Origin: Patiria miniata
Lineage: Eukaryota; Echinodermata; Asteroidea; Valvatida; Asterinidae
DNA length: 64,000 nucleotides
Reading direction: 5' to 3'
Assembly (NCBI RefSeq): GCF_015706575.1
Contig: NW_024037065.1
Span: forward strand, 2,046,001 to 2,110,000
The notes under the pieces were generated by a model, which did no database searches, was not told the DNA's origin, and saw nothing but the letters and a program-made list of their open reading frames with translations. The position numbers and the translations under genes are program-made. Position 1 is the stretch's first letter, and every line of letters starts with the position of its first letter. Shown piece after piece: positions 22,161 through 33,597 of this stretch.

Positions 22161-22556
22161 TTACTTAGGGTACAAAAAGTCGTACGCGCTATGAGTAATA
22201 TTACACTGTTGACACCCTATTATTATTTTTTCGATCGTGGCATTTTTATAGTAACGATGCTTCCACTGAATAAAAGAATAAAAAATTTGAGCCCAGTCGT
22301 TAAACATATTCTCTTGACGGTGTTTATAAATATCTGCAGCCGACAAACCGAGAAAGGAAACAAGCTCTTCCCACGGTCGACCTCCAAATCGTGTAGCTAC
22401 GTGATCGTTTTCTTTTAAAAGATTAGACGCCAGTTTGCTCAATTGTTTCTCCGTTATCTCAGAAGCCAGATAATTTAATCGAGAAAAACGATTGCTTGTT
22501 TCAGCTAATTCAACTAGTGGAGGTGTTTCCGACCGTTTTCGCTTTCTGTTAGACAT
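22161..22556 (-). CDS. Death-domain protein (right copy)
   Basis: This copy is identical in protein sequence to the left-arm copy at 12319-12714, with its TATA box mirrored about 50 bases upstream. One synonymous base change near the stop (TACCCTAAG against TACCCAAAG) shows the copies are separate. It is the only right-arm gene that is complete. Confidence 0.75.
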   Translation of the reverse strand: MSNRKRKRSETPPLVELAETSNRFSRLNYLASEITEKQLSKLASNLLKENDHVATRFGGRPWEELVSFLGLSAADIYKHRQENMFNDWAQIFYSFIQWKHRYYKNATIEKIIIGCQQCNITHSAYDFLYPK

Positions 22557-23156
22557 GTTGATGTTGTTTCAGAACGATGATTTTTTTTATTCTAAAATTC
22601 CCTAACTTTATAAGGATTGTGCCGTCGCAAGAAATTCACTTCGGAGATCGGTAGTACACTGTCCTCCAATTCGCGCACCATTTACAGCCCATTGTCCGGT
22701 ATTAATCCCCACATAACGTGCCGACAGCCCACTAGGCTCGTGCGCAATCGATCGGATTAACCACCAATCCATAGTCCACCGACCACATGGACAGTTATAC
22801 AACAACACCACTTCCCGTCTATTGTTGGGGGGATTAAAGATCCGACCAGCTGTACTTTCACATTGCACCACTCAGTTGCAATTACATATAGATACATATT
22901 CTCCTAAAATTGTAATATTTTTCCATACATATATGCAATCTTTCCCATAGAATAGGTCAAACTGTACCCGGTTCCTTATACCCACACCTATTCCCTATTC
23001 ATCCCATCCATTCATTAGGTCAAACTGTGCCCGGAATTTCAGAACCCCATTAATTCATATTTATATCTACATATTTCCATATTTACATATTTATATGACC
23101 TTTACCTATTTCTAGGCCCAAGGTCAAATTGTGTTAAGAAGACTACCTCCACTACT

Positions 23157-23162
23157 CCCCAT
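23157..23162. repeat. Right target-site duplication CCCCAT of element 1
   Basis: CCCCAT follows the ACTACT terminus and matches 11714-11719 exactly. Confidence 0.93.
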
Positions 23163-23496
23163 GAATTTTACGACTAAGTACACAGCATGGAGGTAGGAAC
23201 AGCCCTGACAGTGACACCATGTGGTTGCACAGGATTTTTTTTCTAAAAAGGCACTACTTTGGAGTATGTAGGTGATGAATGATAATTTAATTAGTAGCAC
23301 TGATAATTTTAACATTGCAATGCTACCTTACTCAATTTTCAACCAGTAATGACACTGTGTCATTCTAACAAATTTCTGCTTAGACTCAATTGAATTGAAG
23401 TTGGAGCTCCTCATTTTTATTTATTCATCAAATACACATGTCATTATGGCATGGTGAATATCAATTTAAAAATCAAAGGAGATAATATATTCTTAC

Positions 23497-23873
23497 CTTT
23501 GACAACGGTGTACCGGGACTTGCTTGTGCTGCCCTTTTTTGTGACAGCTTCCCCGTGGTGAGGAAACAGGAGTGATGAGTGGAGTGATCGAAGGAGTTGA
23601 AGGCAGGTATTTTTCTTTCGTAGCCACGTAACTTCGTCGAATGTCTTCTCTTGCATTTTCAATGGCTCTGGTTTTCATTATTTGTCTTTGACAGTGATTG
23701 CATACATATTTATATTTCAGTTCCTCCGTGTCCATATTCGTGATGTTTACAATTTCTTTGATCAAAACACTCCTTGACATTGTGGTTGCAGACGAAATAT
23801 TTAGCCCGACATGATGTTTGCAAGTTACCATTATCTTGCCACAAATGAGACACCAGCGCGCTGGCGAAGCCAT
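23497..23873 (-). pseudogene. DUF6589-like gene, first exon with zinc-binding N-terminus
   Basis: The ATG at 23873 has a good context (AACATCATGG) and opens MASPARWCLICGK. Paired cysteines at CLICG and, about 55 residues on, CNHCQRQ suggest a zinc-binding module like that at the N-terminus of DUF6589 relatives. A Ser/Thr/Pro-rich tail follows (STPSITPLITPVSSP). The exon ends at a GTAAGA donor below 23497. The tail frame that reads naturally into the donor differs by one base from the start frame, so there is a frame break near 23560. Polinton element 1 lies in the intron between this exon and the one at 11122; without it that intron would be about 950 bases. Confidence 0.55.
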
Positions 23874-24116
23874 GATGTTACAACCACCACTCGGTGCACT
23901 CGGTATGTTTAACACATGTGCTGTATATTTTTGACCTTAAAATATCATGAAAACAATAACAATACTCGTCTTCGCGCCCGCTTGCGTGCGCGTGCAGCTA
24001 GCACGATTATATAATCGACTACATACATACATATGTAGCTTGTTGCTTACGTTGCGCATATAAATATACTAGTACATCGACGATCATGAATAATTCATAC
24101 CACTTTCCAACTTGAT

Positions 24117-24430
24117 CGTTCATTGGCTCCCCCGGAAAGTCGGGGGAAAAACTATGAAATACACAAGCCCCGCGTAGACCGGGAGCCGGGGGGGGGGGGG
24201 GGGTCAGCCTAGGTGGAAAGTTAGGACGTCTGCCGGGCACACTGTGGTGGGTATGGTCAGGAGGGCCACAAGAAAGGGGCCACAAAATTGAGCTAGATCA
24301 GCTGGTGAGTTAACCCTATGAAACCTACCGGAAAATGTTGGGCCTAGTCCCAGGTATCATGAATGGCCACTGCCAGACATTTTCAGTGGTGGAAGGTGCC
24401 CGCCAGACATGACAAACCTGTATAGGAGGG
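24117..24430. repeat. Dispersed terminal-type repeat A, copy 1
   Basis: This stretch starts at GGAAAGTCGGGGGAAAAACT, passes a poly-G run after GGGAGCC and ends in the GGTGCCCGCCAGACATG region. It recurs at 38157-38452 (same orientation) and at 59435-59703 (reverse). Part also recurs reversed at 40905-40983. Copy 1 lacks about 50 bases present in the other two. The arrangement suggests ends of a DNA transposon family that I cannot name. Confidence 0.7.
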
Positions 24431-26861
24431 GGCGTGGCCATAACCCACTCCCATTCCTTTTCGCTGATACAGTTGCAACGCCACGATATGGAAAATGTAA
24501 ATCCCGTTTTTATAAGTGCTTTAATGCTTGAAGAAAATAAAAAGGTAACTTACGAGTAATTTAAGATCAGACTAATTAACTTAAGAGCGATGCCAATAGC
24601 ATGGAGGGGGCGGGGCCACCCCCCTTTCCGAGCATATTTTCGTTTATATCATCGCAACGCATTCTATTAATCCTGTCAAGTTTTCCTGGCATGTTTGCCG
24701 ATGCATTTTGGCTATTTTGTACCCATTTCTAAAAAAAACAAAACACAATGTTCTCATCAAATGTCTATTTCCCAAAACAAATAGGCTATTGACCAGGATA
24801 GCAGTACATGTACATTAGATTACACGTGCTGGAGTCGGAGCTTATAGAAAAGGGTACGGATAGTAAACACTTTAAAACTTACAAGAACGGGTTTTTTTGC
24901 ACATTTTCCCCTGTTCAGTTATGCTTTAAAATACATTTGGGCACAAGGTAAAACATTCTTACGTTATAACACTTGTTATTTTACCCTTTTGTGGGCGTGG
25001 CCTTAATATGTAAATCGGGGTGTGATTAAGAGCACTCTGATTCAAACGAGGTCAATTTGTAATTTTGCTGACAAATGACAGTGGTACTGGTACCGGTATG
25101 TATATAAAGAAACACGTGCCATGGGGGACACACGGGCATGTAGGGATGGATGGAGAAACATATGAGAGAGATAAAGAGTAAGGAGGGGGAGATACATAGG
25201 GAATTATGCTTTGGTGAGAATGGAGGGGAGGGGGTTGGGAAGGAGGGGGCACAGGAGGAAAAAAATACCCAATTTTTAAGTCTCCTTTGATCCCACTTCT
25301 TGCCACTCTCTTTGACCCCAGCCTGATATCTCTCTCAACCCCCACCCCATTCCGTTTATCCTCGCCCAAACAAATCTCTTTTGTTCGTTGCCGGTCATTT
25401 CTTCTCCATACTATGTTCACCTGTGGATCTCTCATCAACTCCAATAATCCCTCTTTTGTGTGCTGGCCCCATACATTATTCTTGTAAATGCCATTTTGAG
25501 TTTTAATAATATTGTATTTTTAAACGCTGTGTACTCACACGAATGTAATACACCTGCCACTTTTATACGTCCCTTCTTCCTTTCTGTTCGCTTCGGTTCC
25601 GAAATATTTAACTAAATACATGTAGCGTTTTCCTCGTCGGGTCGAATTTCTAATGACTTACCATTGCCCCTACTTTCTCCCTTTGCTCCCGGGTGCGTTC
25701 AAATGCACCTTTCTTGTTCTGTAGTGATGGGGACAAACACTTGTTGCTAGGATGTATTTGTAGGGACAGAAAACTGAGAGGACAGCAGGAAGTCGACAGA
25801 TCTCATTCCTAAAATTTGCATAAAAATTTTAAAAGAAACTTTCCCATAACGTGGTGACGTACCGCCCAAAGTGTGTATTTACGTGCAATCGTCGAAATTG
25901 TCCCTCTTTTGTTATTACTTTTACTTTTTAAGAAGACATCCCATTTGTTTTGTATTTGTTAAACCCAATAATGTTCAACGTCCCCTATTGAATGCAGAAA
26001 CAAACAAGTTTGTCTAGTTGGAATCTGATGTACGGTACCAGCAGGCAGGGACGGCGGAATGCTTTTCAAACGGGGGGGGGGGGGGGGGAGCAACACCAAA
26101 AAGGGGCAACTGCTCAGAAAATGGGGCACCTTCAGTCGGTGTGAAAGTGAGAGCTCTTCGGCCTCCGCAATGGCCGATCTGAAACTCATTTTTTTTTTGC
26201 AGAAAAATGTGGTCCCCCAATAAGTGGGTCCACAAAATTTCGGCACGTTGGGTTCAGGGCCCGCTTAAGGCCCCGGAATAAAATGGATTCTATATGCTCT
26301 GTGGTGAGATCTGAGGCAATTTCTGAACACTGTAACCAATTTGTTTTTAGGAAAAGATGGTGTACGTAGTGGCTGCCTTTTTTATGACATCACTAAAAAT
26401 ACAATTGGGTTCGTTACTGTATTTTATTATCACTTCAAATACAATTGTGGGGGAGGCATGGGCCCATTGCCCCTCATCCTCTTGGATCCGCCCTTGGTCC
26501 TTCGGCACACGGCACATTATACGTCCTCCGCTCCTGCCAGTAACCTCTGTGGGTCCCCCCCCCCCCATGAATTTGACTAAAGGTATGTAGAGAGACCAAT
26601 TTTTTTTATCGTGAGAGGGGCACTGTTGCTTTTGATGGCCAGCTCAGTGACTGCTTTATTTGCTACAGTGCGATTATGCTTAAACGTGTGCGTTGGAGGG
26701 GCAGTTTTGTTGTTCATATCGATGGGGTACATTTATAACCACGAAAGGGGCACTTTTGATGACCTGGAAAAATCCGAGTGTCTCTCCCCCCCCCCCCCAC
26801 CCCACCCCGGTTCCGTGGCCCCTGCTGGCACTGCACCAAAACTATTGAAACGATGGAATTT
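24340..26861. repeat. Left arm of a 2.5-kb inverted repeat
   Basis: This arm is the reverse complement of 38458-40983 over about 2,520 bases, with small indels and poly-G/poly-C length differences. It carries no credible gene. CT-rich and G-rich low-complexity tracts make long spurious frames. A related inverted copy of its first 600 bases also lies at 27130-27697, so the arm itself looks like a transposon with its own inverted ends. Confidence 0.85.
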
Positions 26862-27697
26862 ACCCTTCATCAACGTTTTCATATACATTATAAACGCTGT
26901 ACATGTAGGCCTACAGAGTATAGTATCACAGTTATTTACCACAGAAAATACGTGCCTATTTCAAAACATAAGACCAGTTTATTTTGTTGACTTATATAAA
27001 ATGATTAAAAATGAAAGTAACAATGCACAATAATCATTATTCAACAATGCTGACTCTGTGCTTTGCCTGCAAAATCATACATTTTCCTCGTTTCATCCAG
27101 AATGCAATTATTCACACCCTGATTTAAATATTTAGGCCACGCCCACAGAAGAGTGAAAATAACATGTACTACCATGTATGAATATATTAACCAGTGTCAA
27201 AGTGTCTGTCAAAGCATACAAAAACAAGGGAAATGGAATGGGAAAAAACCCGTTTTGTAAGTTTTCATTATCTGTACCCTTTTTATACTATAAGGTCCGA
27301 CCCAGCACATGTAATGTACAATGTACTGTACATATTGAACATAACCTACTTCATTTGGCAATGACATTTGATGGAACAGTGTGCTTTATTTTGTTAGAAA
27401 TGGATACAAAATAGCCAAAAGGCATCGGCAAACATGCCAGGAAAATTTGACAGAATTAACAGAATGCGTTGCGATGATATAAGCGAAAATATGCTTGGAG
27501 GGGTGGTAGCCCCGCCCCCTCCAAGCTATTCGCACCGCTCTTAAGTTAATTAGTCAGATCTTAAATTACTCGTAAGTTATATTTTTGTATTCTACAAGAG
27601 TCAGGGGACTTATAGAAACTGGTTTTACATTTTTCTATATCGATGCGTTGCTACTCTATCGGCGAAAAGGAATGGGAGGGGGTTATGGCCACGCACT
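26862..27697. repeat. Interval with inverted copy of the arm end
   Basis: From about 27130 the sequence is a diverged reverse complement of 24430-25030 (shared phrases GGCCACGCCCAC, AAATATGCTTGGAGGGG, CTTAAGTTAATTAGTC). No gene is supported. Confidence 0.65.
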
Positions 27698-27945
27698 TTG
27701 CACTTTGTTGCAGATGTCAGCATTCAAGAATGTATGCGGTGCTTTAGGTCCTCCTTTCCAGGTGTGAACATCAGCCCAAAATGCATTTGCTGGAGGACCA
27801 TGCAACACAACAGCTTGCTATGTACAAAGTAGGGTTTGGTTTTCTTAACGAACAGGGAGGGGAACTTGTGCATACCGAGTTCAACCGGGCAGGACGAGTT
27901 GTTCAAGGAATGCGAGATCCACTTCAGAAGTTGCTCAGCATCATG
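27698..27945 (+). pseudogene. Fragment of the RAG1-like last exon, interrupted copy
   Basis: This 248-bp stretch is nearly identical to exon 10 of the RAG1-like gene at 33290, including its TTGTTGCAG acceptor, but one A is lost after CAGCCCAAAA. It stops at CATG where the 10-kb element begins. The exon resumes at 37995 with CATGCGACGTCATC, so another copy of the family was split by the insertion. Confidence 0.85.
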
Positions 27946-28046
27946 CACGGCTGTTCCGCTCCCATAGGCCGTGCGTAAAAAAGTCCCTGTGATGTGATTG
28001 TTCAATATAATTGCGCTTTGCACAAACATTACTCCAGTAACGCGCG

Positions 28047-28069
28047 TGACGTCACGCACCAACATGGCG
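28047..28069 (+). promoter_or_regulatory. CRE palindrome and YY1-like site near the left end of the RAG1-like element
   Basis: TGACGTCA at 28047-28054 is followed by AACATGGCG at 28061-28069. These are classical CREB/ATF and YY1 core sites in a small CpG-rich patch. They lie 100 bases inside the transposon and about 690 bases before the first ATG, where a promoter would be expected. Confidence 0.45.
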
Positions 28070-28734
28070 ACTCACGCGCAGCCGCTGAAAACAAACGACG
28101 AAAAATTACATTCCGTGTCAATTTTACACATTGAAACCTTTTAATGAATCGTTTTTTTGGCAGGCTGAACTTGAAACAACAAAAGTTCTTTCATCTTTTG
28201 ATGCTTTTGAGTACTTTTTGAGAGGGAAAGTTCTAATAAGCGAACTTTCAACCCGTTACCTTCGTGAAAATTGAAATGAATTCGGAAAAAACAGTTGAAA
28301 TTTGATGTTGTTTTGAAAACCCATTTTCTTACAGTTCTACATTTTAGTAAAATATAAAAACTCAGTTACATCCAGAGTAAGACCCACTTTGTAAATTTAT
28401 TGAATAAGATTCAGCGGGCAATGACGCTATTTTTTTTAAAGGGCGAATGTTTTCCCCCAATTTCACGATCTCTCGCCTTGTTTCTGTGTGGCGACTATGC
28501 GAAAACCATGTACACATACATTGCGCGCGAAATTTAAACACGTAAAAGCAATACAAATACATGTACACATACATGTACACACCACAGTTACTTCGCGTTG
28601 CTTCACACGCATGAACGGGGTCAACACAAAACAGGATGGATATCATGGCAATATTTTCTTCGTAAAGTTAAGCTTTTATTTATTGTGTTATCATAAATTA
28701 CTGTTCACAATATCTACTATGTGGAAGGCTAAAT

Positions 28735-31700
28735 ATGTACAGAGCTTGGAGTTTCGATCACCACAGAGAGGTTATTTCTAAACTGTGTAGAGTATGTGGA
28801 GGTAGAACTGCATCAGCCAGGCAACTGACAATTTCAAAACGAGGACCAACTTTGTGCAAGGACAACAGGAAGGAGATATTTGCTGTCTTTCAGATAAGCA
28901 CATGGACTGATGTACCAGATCAACACCCAAATTCCCTCTGTGAAAACTGTTCTAGGAAAGTAAGGCACTACCAGGCACAAACTCAGGAATACAATAATAG
29001 CAGAGTAGCTGAAATAGTTTGGGCAAAACATCCTAGACTAGGCAGTTGTGCTGTATGTGAACGATTTGAACGATCACTCCAAGGAGGAAGACCCAAAAAA
29101 TCTAAACGAGTTGTTGGAAAACAATCATCATCCCTACTCGGTGATCTACCATTCTCTGCTGTATCTATCAACATTTTCTCTGGCATTATTGACAGTGTCA
29201 CAGAGACTGAACCATACATTGAGATACTTGGCAGACATGAGGAACATTCCCTTTTTACATGCCCCATCTGCCTTTGTTTATTGCCATCCCCATGCCTAGA
29301 GTCTCCTTGTGAACACAATTTTTGTGTACAGTGCCTCACCAAGTACTTTCAGTTTCGCAAACAGTCAGATGTACCATGTCCTGTATGCAAGAAACAAATT
29401 GATTTCCAACAGGTAGCCCGCAGTTCTAGAATCCTAAATGTACAGCTAAACAACTTACATTTAGTGTGTACCCAGTGCAACAAAATAGGAAAGTCTGAAA
29501 AAATACTTCACCATACATGTGAAAATCCTGCAACTCCTCTACCAAAGGTGACAATTGTCAAGTCAACTAATTTTGTAGATGGCCAAGAGTCCTTATCAGA
29601 GTCCTTATCAGTGGCAAACGCAGCCAAAATCTTGAGAGAGGAGGCCCTTAAACACGAAAGGGGTCAACCGATACCCTACGAAATAGAACGTGCAACTGAT
29701 AGATGGACGTGGCTAAAGCTACAACAGCTCAACAAAGAGGCAACTTTGAACACAGGAGGACGGGTAAGATTAAATGAAACCAGAATGTGGTGGATATTTA
29801 CATACTTAAAAAATTGTTGCAATTTCAGTAACTACAAATATATTAGTCTGTTAATTAATTAACAAGCATGTTAATTAAAAGATTGACTAGAGAATAATTT
29901 AATAGATCAATTATTTAATAAATATTTCTGTAAAGCTTTTCAATAAATGTCAATTGTCTAAACAAAATAGAAATTGCAAGTTGCATGAATGAAATAAATA
30001 TAATTGAAAATTGCAGTAGTGATTTTTTTTTGGTTGCTTTTTTCCATCAGCCTGCACATATTCAACAGGTATCCAGAAGTAAACGAGAACAAGAATGTGA
30101 TGCACCATGTCCTAACGCAAAGATATTGAAAACAAGTGACCCCCAAGAAAGCCAAAAGACCTCAACTCCCACCCCCAAGAAACAGCAAGCCAACAGAGCC
30201 CTGGCTATGATGAGGGACTGCCACCTCGCATGGGACCAGGTCAGGAAAATTCGAAGGTAGGTATTGTAGTTTGTTCCATCCATCTGTAATATAGAAAGTA
30301 CATTTCACACAATTAGTCATGTGAACAGCACAATACACGTGTACTCACATGTTTCGAAACAAATAAAATGTATACTGTAACTGATCCAAGTGTTGATTTA
30401 AGTGATAGTGCATGAGACTATTTAAATATTAAGTTTTCAATTCTAAAAGGTGACATGTACATGAACATACATTTTTTTTTGGGGGGGGGCAATACAACTA
30501 CATGTACATGTACATGTATATTGTACATTTGTAAATTTATCCTTTTCAACTTTTTCCTTCAAATGTTTTTTTTTCTGTGACAGGTATGTTGGATCGACTA
30601 TACCATCAGAAAGATCAATGAGAAATCAGCAGAAGGAGCTACTAAAGGACTACCTAGAGGGTGAGATGGTGGAGTTGATGTTCCCCAGTACTAAAGCTGA
30701 TGCGACTCAGGGCTTTGAAATGCGGATGGTACCCTACGCCAGCATTAATGATCTTGGCAAGATGGTGTTTGATTATCTTGACAGACTGGATGAGTGAGTA
30801 TCCAAATAAAAAAACTGTACATCTATCTGAGTACAAATGAGGTACAACTTATAAGTACATGTATGAACAACGATTGTTTTCACTCTGTTTTATATACATG
30901 TACTTTAACAGGTGTGGCTCCCTGACCTGGCACAACGGTGTGATTCCTGCTAGTGAAATTTTGGTCAAAATAGGGGGCGATAAAGGGGGTTCGTCTTTCA
31001 AGATGGAATATCAAATAGTCAATGTACAGAATCCAAACAGCCTTCAAAATACGGTAGTGTTTGCATGCTATGAGGGGAATGACTCAACCCAGAATTTGAA
31101 AAGAACACTACCAAAAATCGCCAGCCAGATCAACAAACTGACTGAACAACAATGGAGGTAAGTTCACTTTTTCACTTTATCACTTGTTCTGATTTCTTTT
31201 TATAAGCTTGACTGGTGGATATTTGTGGTGTGTTGTTGATGTAAATTCGACCTGATTTTATCAGACATTATGAATATGGCATCATGCAAATTCATTTTTG
31301 GCTTTCCATTATTTTTTCTAGAGGGCACACCATCCGTCTATTCTGCTTCGGTGACTATGAGCTCTTAACAAAGCTATATGGCATCCATGGAGCAAATGGT
31401 AATGCATGAATGTGTACATTGTACATGATTTTTTTTTGCAAAGAATGTTCTTTGTTTTTCATTCAATGTATGCAATGGCATTTTAAGTATCAGCCCTTTT
31501 CAAAATATGAACTTGTTCTTGTTCAAAGCTCGGCACTGTTGCCTCTACTGCTTGGCCAGCAAGGACGCCATGCAGAAGCCCATTGGAGGCAGGGGTCCAT
31601 CACCGAAGCGGACACTCCAGTCCTTATGCCACAACTACAGCCTTTTTGTAGAAGATGGCTGTAGGAAAACCAGGGCAAGGATGTGTCCTTCAGCGTCATT

Positions 31701-33597
31701 GACTCCCCCATGCTGAACATCGACATTGACCATGTACGTGTAAGCTTAAGTAATCTGTATCACTCTCTTAAGTATGTATGTACATGTGCATGTCACTGCA
31801 AAGCAATCTGCACACTTATATCAACATGTCAATTAGAGCATACATTTGTTTTACCTTTATATACAACAGGTTATTTTGCCGAGCCTGCACATCTCTCTCG
31901 GGGTGTTTAAGAAGTTGTTTGATCGGTACGAGCTGGAATGCCACAACCTTGACACCAAATTGTTCAAGCTGCGAATTGAGGGTGCTGATGACAATGATGA
32001 CGAGTACAATTTTGACCAGGCCGTAACAGCTGAGGTCAACAGACAGAGAGATGTTCAAACCCAACTTGAGATGAAGAGGGAGCAGCTTGAGCAGATAGAG
32101 GATGACCTTCCTCTCCATCAGCTGCAAGGTCAAACAACACGTGCAAACAATGCATTCAGAGAGATTGTCCACAGAGCTGGTCAACTTCGAGCTGAGATTA
32201 ATGACTTGGTGAGATATAATCCAAATATGGTTTGTGTGATGTTTACACATGTAGTTATACACACACTTGTTGGTTTTCAAGAATGCACATGTATGCAAAA
32301 GCAATGTGTTCACATCTGTACAGGTAGTTCCATTATTGCATTATCTGCAGACTTTGAACACATGTTGTCTTATAAAATTCACCTCTCTTTTTTTACAGGA
32401 ACAACAATCCCAAAATGTGCAACTCCCTTTCGGCACTGGACCAATAGCCAGCAGCCTTGATAGTGCTCTTGTCAAACACAACGTTTGCCGACAAGCCTAT
32501 CATGGCAAAGCCTTCGTGGGAAATCACGTTCATAAGTGTTGTCAGGTGAGCACTGACTTCAGTGGTTTGTCAGTACAATGCATAATTAACTACCTTTGGC
32601 AATACAAAGAAAAGAATTTGTAGTTTCTGGTTTTTTTTGTTTTTGTTTTGGCTTTCAGGTCCATGTCATCAAAGATTTCACATCTGTGCCCCTGGAAGTT
32701 ATTGCCAGCACAAAATCTGATGACATTCCCATTGCGGCATTTGAAAGGTTGAGCCGGGAAGCAGCCAATATCTGTAACAAATTTGAGGAAGTTTTTCTCA
32801 AGTTTGCTGATATTCATCATGGAATTAACCATTCAAATCCAATCACACCTGAAGACAATCAGAAAATTGGTGCGTATTTTTTGCATTTTTGCATTCTTTT
32901 AGTAGCATTTTGTTTGCACGTGGTCTGTGACCTTGCAGCTGATGGAGTAAAAGGTGCCTTCTCTTCTTCATAAGTTGGGTCTGTAGGTCTTGCTGTCTGT
33001 TGACCTCACCTGTTACAGCCTGGTCAAAGCTGTATTCATCAAAACATCGGGGAAAACACCTGTTAAAAAAAAAAAAAAAATAACACCAAAAAGAATTTTC
33101 ATTTTTTGTGAGTTGTACCTCATGTGAACTAAAAATATGGCTTTATTATTTGGATACTTACTAATCCAATCTGTCAAGAAAAAATAATTTCTTGTCATGT
33201 ATTGACTTTTGAGCATTAAGTAGACTTTTTCTTTTATTCAGCCATTTCATTTTTTTGATACTCTGCCCATTCCTTGCACTTTGTTGCAGATGTCAGCATT
33301 CAAGAATTTATGCGGTGCTTTAGGTCCTCCTTTCCAGGTGTGAACATCAGCCCAAAAATGCATTTGCTGGAGGACCATGCAACACAACAGCTTGCTATGT
33401 ACAAAGTAGGGTTTGGTCTTCTTAACGAACAGGGAGGGGAACTTGTGCATACCGAGTTCAACCGGGCAGGACGAGTTGTTCAAGGAATGCGAGATCCACT
33501 TCAGAAGTTGCTCAGCATCATGCGACGTCATCACACCACAACCACCCCAGAAGTGAGGGCATGCATCCAGACCTCAAGCAGAAAAAAGGAAGAATAA
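28735..33597 (+). pseudogene. RAG1-like transposase gene, ten exons, one frameshift
   Basis: Exons with GT-AG borders: 28735-29763, 30070-30256, 30584-30793, 30912-31157, 31322-31398, 31529-31733, 31870-32208, 32399-32545, 32659-32869, 33290-33597. Exon 1 holds a RAG1-type N-terminus (C18xxC21, C69xxC72, C105xxC108, basic tail) and a RING at about 176-218 (CPICLCLL, CEHNFC, CPVC), then a second zinc site. Later exons give a DDE core: D in KIGGDKGGSSFK, FGDYELL, a CxxC (CCLYC) and HxxxxH (MHLLEDH) zinc pair with RAG1 spacing, and the terminal acidic residue in NEQGGELVHTEFNR. The protein would cut and join at the CAC ends. Exon 6 shifts frame near 31665, so this copy is probably inactive. Vertebrate RAG1 has the same domain order. 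Confidence 0.82.

Larger units (their letters stand above)
11720..23156. mobile_element. Polinton/Maverick-type (adintovirus-related) element 1
   Basis: This 11,437-bp element starts AG, ends CT and is flanked by a perfect 6-bp duplication. It carries an RVE integrase with chromodomain, penton-like and major capsid proteins, a basic core peptide and an adenain-like protease. Together these define the Polinton/adintovirus group. Unusually, its inverted repeats are about 4 kb and include three genes each, so integrase, PC4-like and death-domain genes exist in two copies facing the centre. No DNA polymerase B and no packaging ATPase are visible, although nearly all of the single-copy core is accounted for. 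The element lies in an intron of the DUF6589-like gene. It may depend on replication and packaging proteins supplied in trans; that is inference. Confidence 0.93.
19112..23156. repeat. Right 4.0-kb terminal inverted repeat of element 1
   Basis: This is the reverse complement of 11720-15722. Compared with the left arm it has an extra A in the integrase, a 4-base insertion in the PC4-like first exon and changed poly-A lengths. The death-domain gene is unchanged at the protein level. Confidence 0.93.

Noticed and set aside
25052..25444. 130-codon Pro-rich frame in the inverted arm
   Set aside because: It reads CT-rich low-complexity DNA, starts in an arbitrary place and is not preserved as a codon pattern in the other arm.
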